Shown piece by piece: positions 26,161-34,998 of a DNA stretch of 64,000 bases. The notes beneath the pieces are model-generated. The model searched no databases. It was not told the origin of the DNA and saw nothing but the letters and a program-made list of their open reading frames with translations. The stretch comes from Pseudomonas sp. G34. GTDB taxonomy: Bacteria > Pseudomonadota > Gammaproteobacteria > Pseudomonadales > Pseudomonadaceae. Each line of letters starts with the position of its first letter. Position 1 is the stretch's first letter. A program made the position numbers and the translations under genes. The stretch spans positions 1 to 64,000 of the forward strand of contig NZ_JAVHZV010000016.1 of NCBI RefSeq assembly GCF_031119625.1, written 5' to 3'.

Positions 26161-26724
26161 TTAGATTTTGCCGACCAGGTCCAGGGACGGAGCCAGAGTC
26201 TGGGCACCTTCTTTCCACTTGGCTGGGCACACTTCGCCCGGGTGGGCAGCGGTGTACTGAGCGGCTTGCAGCTTGCGCAGGGTCTCGGCCACGTCACGAG
26301 CGATCTCGTTGGAGTGGATTTCGACGGTCTTGATCTGGCCTTCCGGGTTGATCACGAAGGTACCGCGCAGCGCCAGGCCTTCTTCAGCGATGTGTACGCC
26401 GAAAGCGTTGGTCAGCTGGTGAGTCGGGTCGCCGATCAGCGGGAAGCGAGCTTTACCAACGGCAGGCGAGGTTTCGTGCCATACCTTATGGGAGAAGTGG
26501 GTGTCGGTGGTGACGATGTACACTTCGGCACCGGCCTTCTGGAAGGCTTCGTAGTTGTTGGCAGCGTCTTCAATCTCGGTCGGGCAGTTGAAGGTGAAGG
26601 CTGCCGGCATGAAGATCAGTACCGACCACTTGCCTTTCAGGCTTTCTTCGGTGACTTCGATGAATTTGCCGTTGTGGAAAGCGTTGACCTTGAACGGCTG
26701 AACTTGAGTGTTGATCAAAGACAT
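26161..26724 (-). CDS. ahpC: Alkyl hydroperoxide reductase subunit C (peroxiredoxin)
   Basis: A 187-residue typical 2-Cys peroxiredoxin that reduces hydrogen peroxide and organic peroxides in the cytosol. The peroxidatic Cys47 is in AAFTFNCPTE and the resolving Cys166 in HPGEVCPAKW; the family Thr and Arg (GLALRGTFVIN) are also present. The length is exactly that of enteric AhpC. AhpF, encoded downstream, regenerates it. In pseudomonads OxyR controls this gene; a candidate inverted repeat lies upstream. Confidence 0.97.
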   Translation of the reverse strand: MSLINTQVQPFKVNAFHNGKFIEVTEESLKGKWSVLIFMPAAFTFNCPTEIEDAANNYEAFQKAGAEVYIVTTDTHFSHKVWHETSPAVGKARFPLIGDPTHQLTNAFGVHIAEEGLALRGTFVINPEGQIKTVEIHSNEIARDVAETLRKLQAAQYTAAHPGEVCPAKWKEGAQTLAPSLDLVGKI

Positions 26725-26792
26725 CTGTGAACTCCTTGGAGGGTTGAAAAATTTACAGGACAGATAGTAGCCCCATATGGCTCAGAGAGCCC

Positions 26793-26816
26793 ATTGATTG
26801 AAACCATCAATCCAAT
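26793..26816 (-). promoter_or_regulatory. Inverted repeat upstream of ahpC, candidate OxyR-type operator
   Basis: GATTGA and TCAATC form an inverted repeat around AACCA inside an AT-rich stretch 70-90 bases before the ahpC start. The 15-mer at 26797-26811 fits 7 of 10 fixed positions of the OxyR half-site pattern, which is suggestive only; I did not find a second half-site at the expected 7-base spacing. Confidence 0.3.
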
Positions 26817-26917
26817 TAGCTGAGTCAATCGAGCCATATAAAAAGCCTTTTAAAACAGTAATCTGAAAAATTCCTGCTCAGCAATGGGCGAGCGTTCAGC
26901 ACCACCGCGAGCGACCA

Positions 26918-27706
26918 ATGAACAGCTTTCAGACCACCAACCGTTGCGACAGCGATTCTGCCCGCCGGGTTCGCCCCATGCTACCGCGTCTGGGCCTGCT
27001 GATGCTTGCCCTCGCGAGCAGTTACAGCACGGCCGAGGAGCGAGAGCTGCGCTTTTCGATTACCGAAAGCGGTGTGATGCCAATGGTGCTCATCCACAAC
27101 GGTGCGGCGGTCGATGGCATCCTCCATGACCTGGCCACGCGCCTGGCCGAAAAAGTCGAGCGCCGCGCCGACCTGCAGGTGATGCCGCGCATGCGCGTGC
27201 ATCGCGCGTTGCTGAATCAGGAAATCGACGTGCGCTGTTACGTCAACCCGGCCTGGCTCGACGAACCTTATCCAGGCTATGCCTGGAGCGTGCCCTTCAT
27301 GCTGCAGCGTGATCTGCTGGTCAGCCGCTCCGCTCAGCCCACCGCCCCGGAGCGCCTTGCCACACAGCCAATCGGCACGGTGCTGGGCTTTCACTACCCG
27401 ACGCTGGACGCGCTGTTCGCCGCCGGGCGGTTGCAGCGCAACGACGCGCGTACCCAAGGCCTGGTTCTACGCAAGCTGGCAGCCGGACGTTACGATTATG
27501 CGGTCACCAACGAGCTGGCCTTGTTGTGGTTCAACCGCGACCGCCAGGAGGCCGACAAACTTCACGAAGTGCACGAGCTGACCCACGTCGAGGTCGCCTG
27601 CCTGGTTCGCGATGCGCCAGACGTGCCCACCCAGGCGCTGCTCGAGGCGATGCGGCAGATGCAGGACGATGGCGAGTTCACCGCCATTCTCCAGCGTTAC
27701 CGTTAA
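26918..27706 (+). CDS. Periplasmic substrate-binding protein (SBP family 3)
   Basis: A 262-residue protein of the amino-acid-type periplasmic binding fold. A signal peptide is visible at MLPRLGLLMLALASSYSTAEE, which begins at codon 21 (26978); that ATG may be the real start since the upstream 20 residues are polar and neither start has a good ribosome site. The two lobes are joined around residues 120-190 (YAWSVPFMLQRDLLVSR, then GTVLGFHYPTLDALF). No permease or ATPase gene is adjacent, so it could be an orphan binding protein or feed a sensor. Ligand unknown. Confidence 0.78.
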   Translation: MNSFQTTNRCDSDSARRVRPMLPRLGLLMLALASSYSTAEERELRFSITESGVMPMVLIHNGAAVDGILHDLATRLAEKVERRADLQVMPRMRVHRALLNQEIDVRCYVNPAWLDEPYPGYAWSVPFMLQRDLLVSRSAQPTAPERLATQPIGTVLGFHYPTLDALFAAGRLQRNDARTQGLVLRKLAAGRYDYAVTNELALLWFNRDRQEADKLHEVHELTHVEVACLVRDAPDVPTQALLEAMRQMQDDGEFTAILQRYR

Positions 27707-27796
27707 ATCACGCTGCAGGCCCAACAATGGTTTTCTCGGCCTGCCAATGGGTGAATAATGCCCCGCCTGATTCGCCGCCCCCCGATGAGGTAAACC

Positions 27797-28993
27797 ATGA
27801 GTGGCTCCGCCCACGCCGCCCCGCGCCTGAGCGCTGGGGCGATTCTGCTGATCGAACTGGCCCTGGCACTGGGCGGCTTCGCCATCGGCACCAGCGAATT
27901 CTCCATCATGGGCCTGATGCCCAACGTGGCCCAGGATCTGGGCGTCAGCGAACCCCAGGTCGGCCATGTGATCAGCAGCTACGCCCTGGGCGTGGTGGTG
28001 GGCGCACCGATCCTTGCGCTGCTCGGCTCACGCCTCATGCGCAAGCACTTGTTGCTGCTGCTGATGGGCGTGTTCGCGGTGGGCAACCTGGCCAGCGCCC
28101 TGGCGCCTGATTACCTGACGCTGATGGTGTTTCGCTTCTTCGCCGGCCTGCCCCACGGCGCCTACTTTGGCGTCGCCATGCTGGTCGCCGCCTCGATGGC
28201 CGCGCCGCACAAACGCGCCAAGGCGGTGAGCCGGGTATTGATGGGCCTGAGCGTGGCCATTCTGATCGGCAACCCGCTGGCCACCTGGCTGGGCCAGAGC
28301 GTCAGTTGGCGCTACGCCTTCGCGCTGGTCAGCGTGATTGCCCTGGCCACCGTGGCGATGATCGCCCTGCTCCTGCCGCTGGACCGCAGCGAGGTGCGCA
28401 GCAGCCCGATCAGCGAGCTGCGCGCCTTCAACCGCGCGCCGATCTGGCTGGCGCTGGGTATCGGCTCGATCGGCTTTGCCGGCATGTTCTGCGTGTTCAG
28501 CTACATGGCGCCGACCCTGCTGGAAGTCACCCGGGTCAGCCCGGGAATGATTCCGGTGGCCATGGCGGTATTCGGCGTCGGCTGTATTCTCGGCAACATG
28601 GCCGGCGGCTGGCTGTTCGACCGCCTGCAGTTCAAGTCGGTGGCCTGGATTCTGCTGTGGAGCGCGCTGGTGCTGCTGGTGCTGCCAACCGCCACCCAGT
28701 CGATCTGGACGGTGCTGCCGGCGATTCTCGCCCTGGGCACCATCGCCGCCTTGTCGCCGGCCTTGCAGACTCACCTGATGGACGTGGCCACCGGCGCCCA
28801 GACACTGGCTGCAGCGTCCAACCACGCCGCCTTCAACATCGCCAATGCCCTGGGCCCGTGGCTCGGTGGCCTGGCGATCAGCGCCGGGTTCGGCTGGACC
28901 TCGACCGGCTATATCGGCGCAGCAACGGCAGTCGCCGGCCTGCTGGTGTTCACCTGGGCGTGGAAGGTGCAGAAGGCTCAGAAGACCGCCTAG
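27797..28993 (+). CDS. MFS transporter, DHA1 family (AraJ/YdhP-like)
   Basis: A 398-residue, 12-helix major facilitator. The N-terminal GGFAIGTSEFSIMGLMPNVAQDLG is diagnostic of the arabinose-efflux/purine-efflux DHA1 subgroup, and FFAGLPHGAYFGVA plus KAVSRVLMGLSVA follow as in those proteins. It probably exports a small metabolite or drug. ATG 27797 has GATGAGG upstream. It overlaps the convergent monooxygenase gene by 4 bases. Confidence 0.9.
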   Translation: MSGSAHAAPRLSAGAILLIELALALGGFAIGTSEFSIMGLMPNVAQDLGVSEPQVGHVISSYALGVVVGAPILALLGSRLMRKHLLLLLMGVFAVGNLASALAPDYLTLMVFRFFAGLPHGAYFGVAMLVAASMAAPHKRAKAVSRVLMGLSVAILIGNPLATWLGQSVSWRYAFALVSVIALATVAMIALLLPLDRSEVRSSPISELRAFNRAPIWLALGIGSIGFAGMFCVFSYMAPTLLEVTRVSPGMIPVAMAVFGVGCILGNMAGGWLFDRLQFKSVAWILLWSALVLLVLPTATQSIWTVLPAILALGTIAALSPALQTHLMDVATGAQTLAAASNHAAFNIANALGPWLGGLAISAGFGWTSTGYIGAATAVAGLLVFTWAWKVQKAQKTA

Positions 28994-30291
28994 GCCGAGG
29001 TCGCCTCCAGCACCGGCTCTACCGCAGAAGGTCTGCGCCAGGCATGCAGCGGCGCCGCACCTTTGCCCGAGAACAGCCAGCCGGTACGCGCCCCGACCAG
29101 GGTGGTCACGGCATGCTGGCGGCCCATGGGCAGGTGCCGGGCCACGAACAGCGCGCTGTCGCGCAGCACCGCCAGCCAGGCACTGTGCGACTGGAACAAG
29201 GGCGTCAACAGCCGGCTCGCCTGGCGGTAGTAACGCAGGTGAGCGCCGCGCACCGCGCCATAGGCGGCAAAGCAGGCCGCAGGATCGACAGCTTGGGCGC
29301 GCCCGCAAGCACCCAGGGCATCGGCCAGCGCCACGGCATCGACCAGGGCCATGTTGGCGCCCTGCCCCAGCTGTGGGCTCATGGCATGGGCGCAATCACC
29401 GATGGCCAGCACCCGGCCGTCATGCCATTGCTGCATGCGTACGTCGGCGTAGCTGGCCAGCATCAGCTGTTCGGGCGTATCGATGGCCTGCACAAAGGCC
29501 TCGGCCGGCTCGCCTACCAGTTGCCGTACCGAGTTCTTCCAGGCCTCCAGCCCGGCCTGCTGCCAGGCGCCATGGCTGGCCACCGGCAGGCTCCAGAACA
29601 GGCTGCTCAGCTTGGTTTGCCGCTGCTCATGGGTCACGCCGGTGGGCATGATGCCGAACATCTGTGAGCAGCCGCGGTACCACTGCCGCAGGTCCGTGCA
29701 ATCGGCGCCCGCCGGGGTCGGCACGATGCTCCACAGCGCCCCCCAGGGATAGGCCTTGACCGTTTGGCGCACCTGCATCTGCGCGCGCAGTTGCGAACGG
29801 GTGCCGTCGGCCAGGATCAGCGCCAGATGTTCGCCGAGCACCGATTCGTTGCCGCGACCATCGTCGGTGAGCAACCGTACGTGGCTGGGCGACTGCACGA
29901 AGCGGGAAATGGCAGTGCCGGTACGGATGGTCACCCCGGCTGCACGGGCCGCATTGAGCAAGGCGGTCATCAGCACGCCGCGGTGAATGCCGAGGCCGAA
30001 GGAATCGGCCTGCCAGTGCGCGTAGCGGGTGTCGAGAATCACCCGCTGCGAGCAGGCCGACGTGCCGAACAAGCGGCTGACCGGCGCGCCGAGGGTGGTG
30101 CATTCATCGAGCAAACCAAGGTGGCGCAAGGCCGCGAGCCCCGAGGGCTGCAGTAGGATGCCGGCACCTACCGGCTGCAGCTCGGCAACGCGTTCGTAGA
30201 GGGTGACCGACCAGCCCTGGCGGGCCAGCAGGATGGCGCTGGCCAGTCCTGCGGTGCCGGCACCGATGATCGCAATGGGTAAATCCTTCAC
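28990..30291 (-). CDS. FAD-dependent monooxygenase (group A flavin hydroxylase family)
   Basis: About 433 residues of the PHBH/salicylate-hydroxylase type. The N-terminal IAIIGAGTAGLASAILLARQGW is the GxGxxG dinucleotide site; IHRGVLMTALL is the conserved mid segment; VLAIGDCAHAMSPQLGQGANMALVDAVALA is the GD motif that binds FAD and closes the active site. The substrate is unknown and no aromatic pathway is adjacent. Two GTG starts are possible (30297 and 30291); AGGA is better placed for 30291. Confidence 0.88.
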   Translation of the reverse strand: MKDLPIAIIGAGTAGLASAILLARQGWSVTLYERVAELQPVGAGILLQPSGLAALRHLGLLDECTTLGAPVSRLFGTSACSQRVILDTRYAHWQADSFGLGIHRGVLMTALLNAARAAGVTIRTGTAISRFVQSPSHVRLLTDDGRGNESVLGEHLALILADGTRSQLRAQMQVRQTVKAYPWGALWSIVPTPAGADCTDLRQWYRGCSQMFGIMPTGVTHEQRQTKLSSLFWSLPVASHGAWQQAGLEAWKNSVRQLVGEPAEAFVQAIDTPEQLMLASYADVRMQQWHDGRVLAIGDCAHAMSPQLGQGANMALVDAVALADALGACGRAQAVDPAACFAAYGAVRGAHLRYYRQASRLLTPLFQSHSAWLAVLRDSALFVARHLPMGRQHAVTTLVGARTGWLFSGKGAAPLHAWRRPSAVEPVLEATSA

Positions 30292-30336
30292 GGGCACATC
30301 CTGTGCGGTAGCGAGTGAAGGACAATTCTACCTCGC

Positions 30337-30756
30337 CTACTCGGGAAGAATGTCGAAGCCGCCACGGTTCTGGCTGACGATGCGCAGATTGGCCACGCCG
30401 CCAGCCTCGACCTGCACCGCCACTTCGCGGTTGAGGCGGCCCTTGCCGCACAGAGTCTGGTCTTCGCTGTCGGCAGCGATGCCGACGATACGCTTGCCTG
30501 CCGGCACCTGGAAACGGCCCTGCTCACCGACCGCGATGCGCGCCGCGAGCTTGCGGTCGACCAGCACGGCCACGTAGCAGCCGCCGCCCATCAGGCCCAG
30601 ATCACGGGTGACCACCACCTCGCCGCCGCCCTGCAGCGGCTCCTGATAGCCACGCAGGCGCTCGGTCGGGATGTCGGTGACCTTGTCGGGATCGGCCTGA
30701 TAGGACGAGCAACCGGCCAGGACCAGCAGAGGCAGTACGGCATAAATCAGACGCAT
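30337..30756 (-). CDS. Small lipoprotein
   Basis: A 139-residue exported lipoprotein. The signal peptide MRLIYAVLPLLVLAGCSS ends in a clear lipobox (LAGC). The mature part is a single small beta-rich domain with three further cysteines (GGCYVAV, QTLCGKG) and no recognised family. The ribosome site GGAGAG is 5 bases before the ATG. No evident partner gene. Confidence 0.8.
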   Translation of the reverse strand: MRLIYAVLPLLVLAGCSSYQADPDKVTDIPTERLRGYQEPLQGGGEVVVTRDLGLMGGGCYVAVLVDRKLAARIAVGEQGRFQVPAGKRIVGIAADSEDQTLCGKGRLNREVAVQVEAGGVANLRIVSQNRGGFDILPE

Positions 30757-30915
30757 GGGTTCTCTCCGGAGAATCGCAGGGGTGTCGAGCAACAGGCTCT
30801 GCTCACAGACAAGCACATTGCCATAAGCGTGCAATAAATCCATCGCGACGAGTGCGCTGGCTTGCACAGGTTGGCCGCACCATAATGGCGCCCACACTCT
30901 CCACGAGCGACCTGC

Positions 30916-31845
30916 ATGGACACGCGCAAGAACATCGACGGCCTGGCCGGCGGCATGATGGTTGGCCTGTGCATGATCTGGGGCATGCAGCAGGTGGTGC
31001 TCAAGGCCGCCGCCGATGACGCGGCACCGGTGCTGATGCTGGCCCTGCGTTCGGGCATCGCCGCGTTGCTGGTGGCCCTGCTGATGCTGTGGCGGCGCGA
31101 CGGGCTCGGGGTGCGCGCCGGCAACTGGCGGCCAGGGCTGGTGGTCGGTTCGCTGTTCGCGGTCGAGTTCATGCTGGTCGGTGAAGGGCTGCGCCACACC
31201 AGCGCCTCGCACATGGTGATCTTTCTCTACACGGCGCCGATCTTCGCGGCCCTGGGGCTGCAATGGCGGCTGCCTGCCGAACGCCTCAAGCCCCTGCAAT
31301 GGCTAGGTATCGGCATCGCCTTCATCGGTATCGTGGTGTCGTTCGCCGGGGGCTCCAGCGACGCGCAAACCAGGGATGCAGGACGGCAGCTGTATGGCGA
31401 CTTCCTGGGCCTGCTCGGTGCCATGGCCTGGGGCGCCACCACCGTGGTGGTGCGCAGCTCGCGGCTGTCCAACGCGCCGGTCACCCAGACCCTGTTCTAC
31501 CAGTTGCTCGGCGGCTTCGTGCTGCTGATCATGGTGTGCGCCTTGACCGAGCAACTGCGTTTCAACCCCACGCCCATCGCCGTGGGTGGCCTGATATTCC
31601 AGGCGCTGCTGGTGTCGTTCGCCAGCTTCCTGGCCTGGTTCTGGCTGCTGCGCAACTACCTGGCATCGCGCCTGGGCGTGCTGTCGTTCATGACGCCGAT
31701 GTTCGGCATCCTGTTCGGCGTGGTGCTGCTGGGCGAGCCGCTGGAGGTCAACTTCATCCTCGGCGCCCTGCTGGTGCTGTGCGGCATCCTGCTGGTCAGC
31801 GGCTACGAGTGGCTGAGCCAGTGGCTCAAGCGGCGGGCGCGGTAA
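30916..31845 (+). CDS. DMT-superfamily transporter (two EamA domains)
   Basis: A 309-residue, ten-helix drug/metabolite transporter. Two EamA repeats are visible, each with a helix pair ending in a conserved Glu or Pro-rich turn (LRHTSASHMVIFLYTAPIFAALG and LSFMTPMFGILFGVVLLGEPL). It probably exports an amino acid or another small metabolite. It starts at ATG 30916, divergent from the lipoprotein gene. Confidence 0.9.
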   Translation: MDTRKNIDGLAGGMMVGLCMIWGMQQVVLKAAADDAAPVLMLALRSGIAALLVALLMLWRRDGLGVRAGNWRPGLVVGSLFAVEFMLVGEGLRHTSASHMVIFLYTAPIFAALGLQWRLPAERLKPLQWLGIGIAFIGIVVSFAGGSSDAQTRDAGRQLYGDFLGLLGAMAWGATTVVVRSSRLSNAPVTQTLFYQLLGGFVLLIMVCALTEQLRFNPTPIAVGGLIFQALLVSFASFLAWFWLLRNYLASRLGVLSFMTPMFGILFGVVLLGEPLEVNFILGALLVLCGILLVSGYEWLSQWLKRRAR

Positions 31846-31882
31846 GGATTGAGTGCAGCGCTAGGCATCATGATGGGACCAA

Positions 31883-31950
31883 CCTGTGGGAGCGGGCGAG
31901 ACGCCTAAGCCATACCCGTCTTTTTTCGCGCGCATGGCGCGCTCCCACTA
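31883..31950. repeat. REP-type palindrome pair
   Basis: GTGGGAGCGGGC at the left and a GCGCGCATGGCGCGC hairpin followed by TCCCAC at the right form a pair of inverted REP-like units, the GTGGGAGCG head being typical of Pseudomonas REPs. Single units of the same type occur at 48291-48320 and 48420-48443. It lies between two convergent genes. Confidence 0.75.
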
Positions 31951-31962
31951 TTGCCGCTTCGC

Positions 31963-32403
31963 TCAGGCGTTCTGAAAGCGCTTGACCAGCCTGGCCTGCA
32001 GCTTCTCCAGCTCGGCCGGGTCGGCCTTGCCACTGGCGTGGGCCTGCAGCCCCTGCTCGCTGAAACGCGGAATCACGTGCATGTGGATATGGAACACCGT
32101 CTGCCCGGCGGGCGCCCCATTGAACTGGGCGATCTGCACACCATCGGGCTGCAATTCGTCGGCCAGCACGCGGGCGACCTTCTGTACGGCCAGGGTCAGT
32201 TTGCTCAGGTTGTCCGCGTCGATCTCCAGCAGGTTGCGGGCCTCGGCGCGCTTGGGGATCACCAGGGTGTGGCCGAACGACTGCGGGAACAGGTCCAGGA
32301 ACGCCAGCACGTCGTCGTCTTCGTACAGCTTGTAGCAAGGCATCTCGCCGCGAATGATCTTGGCGAAGATGTTCTGCGAATCGTAATCGCCGTAAAGGCT
32401 CAT
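31963..32403 (-). CDS. HIT family nucleotide hydrolase/transferase
   Basis: A 146-residue histidine-triad protein of the HINT/Fhit superfamily, acting on nucleotide phosphoramidates or dinucleotides. The triad is in TVFHIHMHVIPR; the N-terminal IFAKIIRGEMPCYKLYEDDDVLAFLD is typical of bacterial HIT proteins. ATG 32403 with GGAG upstream is preferred. The longer open frame running into the transporter gene is not supported. Confidence 0.92.
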   Translation of the reverse strand: MSLYGDYDSQNIFAKIIRGEMPCYKLYEDDDVLAFLDLFPQSFGHTLVIPKRAEARNLLEIDADNLSKLTLAVQKVARVLADELQPDGVQIAQFNGAPAGQTVFHIHMHVIPRFSEQGLQAHASGKADPAELEKLQARLVKRFQNA

Positions 32404-32477
32404 GGGTTTCTCCATCGCGTTATGAACGTGCTCGCACCATACCGGCTCGGCCGGCTGCTGCGAAATAGCGTGCTTGC

Positions 32478-33761
32478 TCAGCGGCCCTTGCGCAACAGGC
32501 TGATACCAACCAGCACCCCCACCCCGCACAGGGCGATCAGGTAGTAGGCCGGGCCCAGCGGGCTCCACTTGACCAACAGCGACACGGCCACCGGGGTCAG
32601 GCCACCGAATACCGCGTAGGACATGTTGTAGGAAAACGACAGGCCGCTGAAGCGCACCGGTGCCGGGAAGGCGTGCACCATCACGAAGGGCACCGCGCCG
32701 ATGGTGCCGACGAACAGGCCGACCAGCGCGTACAGCGGGAACAGCCACTGCGGGTTGGCATACAGGCCGCTGTAGAACAGCCACGCGCAGGCTGCCAGCG
32801 CGCTGCAACCGACCACCAGTACCCGGCCGGCACCGATACGGTCACACAAGGCGCCGCTGATGATGCAACCAATGCTGAGCATGATGATGGCCAGGCTGTT
32901 GGCCTGCAGCGAGGTGACCGCATCGAAGCCGTAGAAGGTTTGCAGGAAGGTCGGCGTCATCAGGATCGCCACCACGATGCCGGCCGACAGCAGCCAGGTC
33001 AGCAGCGCGGAAATCACCACGCTGCCGCGATGATCACGCACCACGGTTTTCAGCGGCAGTTCCTCGGCCAGTGCCTTGCGCTGCTGCATCTCGGTGAACA
33101 CCGGGGTTTCGTGCAGCCACTGACGCAGGTACACGGCGAACAGGCCGAACACGCCCCCCAGCAGGAACGGCAGGCGCCAGGCCCAGTCGAGCACTTCCTG
33201 GGCGGTGAACACGCTATTGATCAACGTGGCCATCAGCGAGCCGAGCAGGATGCCGACCGTCAAGCCGCAGGTCAGCGTGCCACAGGCATAGCCGATGTGC
33301 CGCGCCGGTACGTGCTCGGACACGAACACCCAGGCGCCCGGCACTTCGCCGCCAATCGCCGCCCCTTGGATCATGCGCATGAGCAGCAACATCAGCGGCG
33401 CCAGAATGCCGATCTGCGCGTAGGTCGGCAGCAGGCCCATGATCAGCGTCGGTACCGCCATCATCAGGATGCTCAGGGTGAACATGCGCTTGCGGCCGAT
33501 CAGGTCGCCGAAGTGCGCCATGATGATGCCGCCCAGCGGGCGTGCCAGGTAGCCGGCGGCGAAGATGCCGAAGGTCTGCAGCATGCGCAGCCAGTCGGGC
33601 ATGTCCGGCGGGAAGAACAGCTTGCCGACGATGGTGGCGAAGAACACGTAGATGATGAAGTCGTAGAATTCCAGGGCGCCACCGAGGGCGGACAGGGAAA
33701 GGGTCTTGTAGTCACTACGGGTGAGTGGCCGACCAGGGGCCGACGATGCTGCAGCTTGCAT
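32478..33761 (-). CDS. MFS transporter, metabolite:H+ symporter family
   Basis: A 427-residue, 12-helix transporter of the MHS family (ProP, KgtP, CitA relatives). The N-terminal LSALGGALEFYDFIIYVFFA, then ARPLGGIIMAHFGDLIGRKRMF and MRMIQGAAIGGEVPGAWVFVSEHVP are the signature segments. It likely imports an organic acid or betaine with protons. Substrate not assignable. Confidence 0.9.
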   Translation of the reverse strand: MQAAASSAPGRPLTRSDYKTLSLSALGGALEFYDFIIYVFFATIVGKLFFPPDMPDWLRMLQTFGIFAAGYLARPLGGIIMAHFGDLIGRKRMFTLSILMMAVPTLIMGLLPTYAQIGILAPLMLLLMRMIQGAAIGGEVPGAWVFVSEHVPARHIGYACGTLTCGLTVGILLGSLMATLINSVFTAQEVLDWAWRLPFLLGGVFGLFAVYLRQWLHETPVFTEMQQRKALAEELPLKTVVRDHRGSVVISALLTWLLSAGIVVAILMTPTFLQTFYGFDAVTSLQANSLAIIMLSIGCIISGALCDRIGAGRVLVVGCSALAACAWLFYSGLYANPQWLFPLYALVGLFVGTIGAVPFVMVHAFPAPVRFSGLSFSYNMSYAVFGGLTPVAVSLLVKWSPLGPAYYLIALCGVGVLVGISLLRKGR

Positions 33762-33990
33762 GGGGAAAGTTCTCGCAGATCCACGGAGCCACGGGGTTGG
33801 GCATCGCCCGCGGGGCGCTCACGATAGCAAATCCGCGGGCCGAGGGCAGCGCCGCAACGCCTGGCATGCCGCCTGCCGGCAAAATATGTAGCCATGCTTC
33901 AGGCAACCGACAGGCGCCGATGGAGAAAATCGGCTCACGCCGGGTCATACCCGCAGCTTACCTCTATCAGCTCAGCCATTAAGGAACCTC

Positions 33991-34788
33991 ATGGACTGGC
34001 TACACCTGCTCGTTCTGTCGCTCATCCAGGGCATCACCGAATTCATCCCCGTCTCGTCGTCCGCTCACCTGATCCTGCCCTCGCAACTGCTGGGCTGGCC
34101 GGATCAGGGCCAGGCATTCGACGTGGCCGTGCACATCGGCACGCTGATGGCGGTGTTGCTGGCGTTCCGAAAGCAGGTCGTGGCGATTCTCGGTGGCTGG
34201 TTCAGCCATGTGCTGCACCGCCGTGCCAGCCCGGAAAGCCGTATGGGCTGGATGATCATCCTGGCAACCATTCCGGCCGGCCTCGCCGGGCTGATCTTCG
34301 AATCGATGCTGGAGCAGTACACCCGCTCGATGCTGGTGATCGGCACCACCACCATCGTCTTCGGCCTGCTGCTGTGGTGGGCCGATGCCACCGGCAGCCG
34401 CGACGCCGACATGAGCCGCATGACCTGGCGCCACGCCCTGCTGATCGGCCTGGCGCAGATGCTCGCGCTGATCCCCGGCACCTCGCGTTCGGGCATCACC
34501 ATGACCGCTGCGCTGATGCTCGGTTTCGATCGCAAGAGCGCGGCGAGCTTTTCCTTCCTGATGTCGATCCCGCTGATTCTCGCCGCCGGCAGCCTGAAGA
34601 CCGTGCACCTGATCGACCAGGGCGACGCTGCCCATTGGGGCGACATGGCCTGGGGCATCGGCCTGTCGTTCGTGTCGGCCTACCTGTGCATCAAGCTGTT
34701 CCTGGCCGCCATGGATCGCATCGGCATGCTGCCGTTCGTGATCTACCGCTTGCTGCTCGGCGCCTTCCTGCTGTTCATCGCGCTGTAG
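33991..34788 (+). CDS. uppP: Undecaprenyl-diphosphatase (BacA/UppP)
   Basis: A 265-residue inner-membrane phosphatase that recycles undecaprenyl diphosphate released by peptidoglycan, O-antigen and exopolysaccharide synthesis. Both catalytic motifs are present: GITEFIPVSSSAH (residues 14-26) and LIPGTSRSG (160-168), each at the entry of a re-entrant helix pair. Its length is normal. It supplies carrier lipid that the Wzx/Wzy locus at the left of the window would consume, though it is not linked in an operon with it. Confidence 0.96.
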   Translation: MDWLHLLVLSLIQGITEFIPVSSSAHLILPSQLLGWPDQGQAFDVAVHIGTLMAVLLAFRKQVVAILGGWFSHVLHRRASPESRMGWMIILATIPAGLAGLIFESMLEQYTRSMLVIGTTTIVFGLLLWWADATGSRDADMSRMTWRHALLIGLAQMLALIPGTSRSGITMTAALMLGFDRKSAASFSFLMSIPLILAAGSLKTVHLIDQGDAAHWGDMAWGIGLSFVSAYLCIKLFLAAMDRIGMLPFVIYRLLLGAFLLFIAL

Positions 34789-34793
34789 GGTGG

Positions 34794-34828
34794 CGTAGCC
34801 CGGGCAGAGCGCAGCGACACCCGGCAAG
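34794..34828. repeat. Short intergenic repeat (GTAGCCCGGG...AGCGCAGCGACACCCGG)
   Basis: CCCGGG and ACCCGG arms flank AGAGCGCAGCGA just after uppP. A related unit lies at 59529-59598. This GC-rich repeat type is scattered in intergenic regions of pseudomonads; it lacks a T-run and so is not called a terminator. Confidence 0.45.
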
Positions 34829-34998
34829 CGTGCCCTGGGTAGCGCTGCGCCAGGCACCCGGCGCCAGGCTGGCTCGGCGTTACCTTCTCCTACATCTGTC
34901 GCCGGCAGTTTCCGCCGAACCGCGTGAACAGGCTCGGGAGCACGCAAGGCACGCTTATTGCGTGATTCTCGGATCCGAAACGAGAAGGCGTGCCCCCC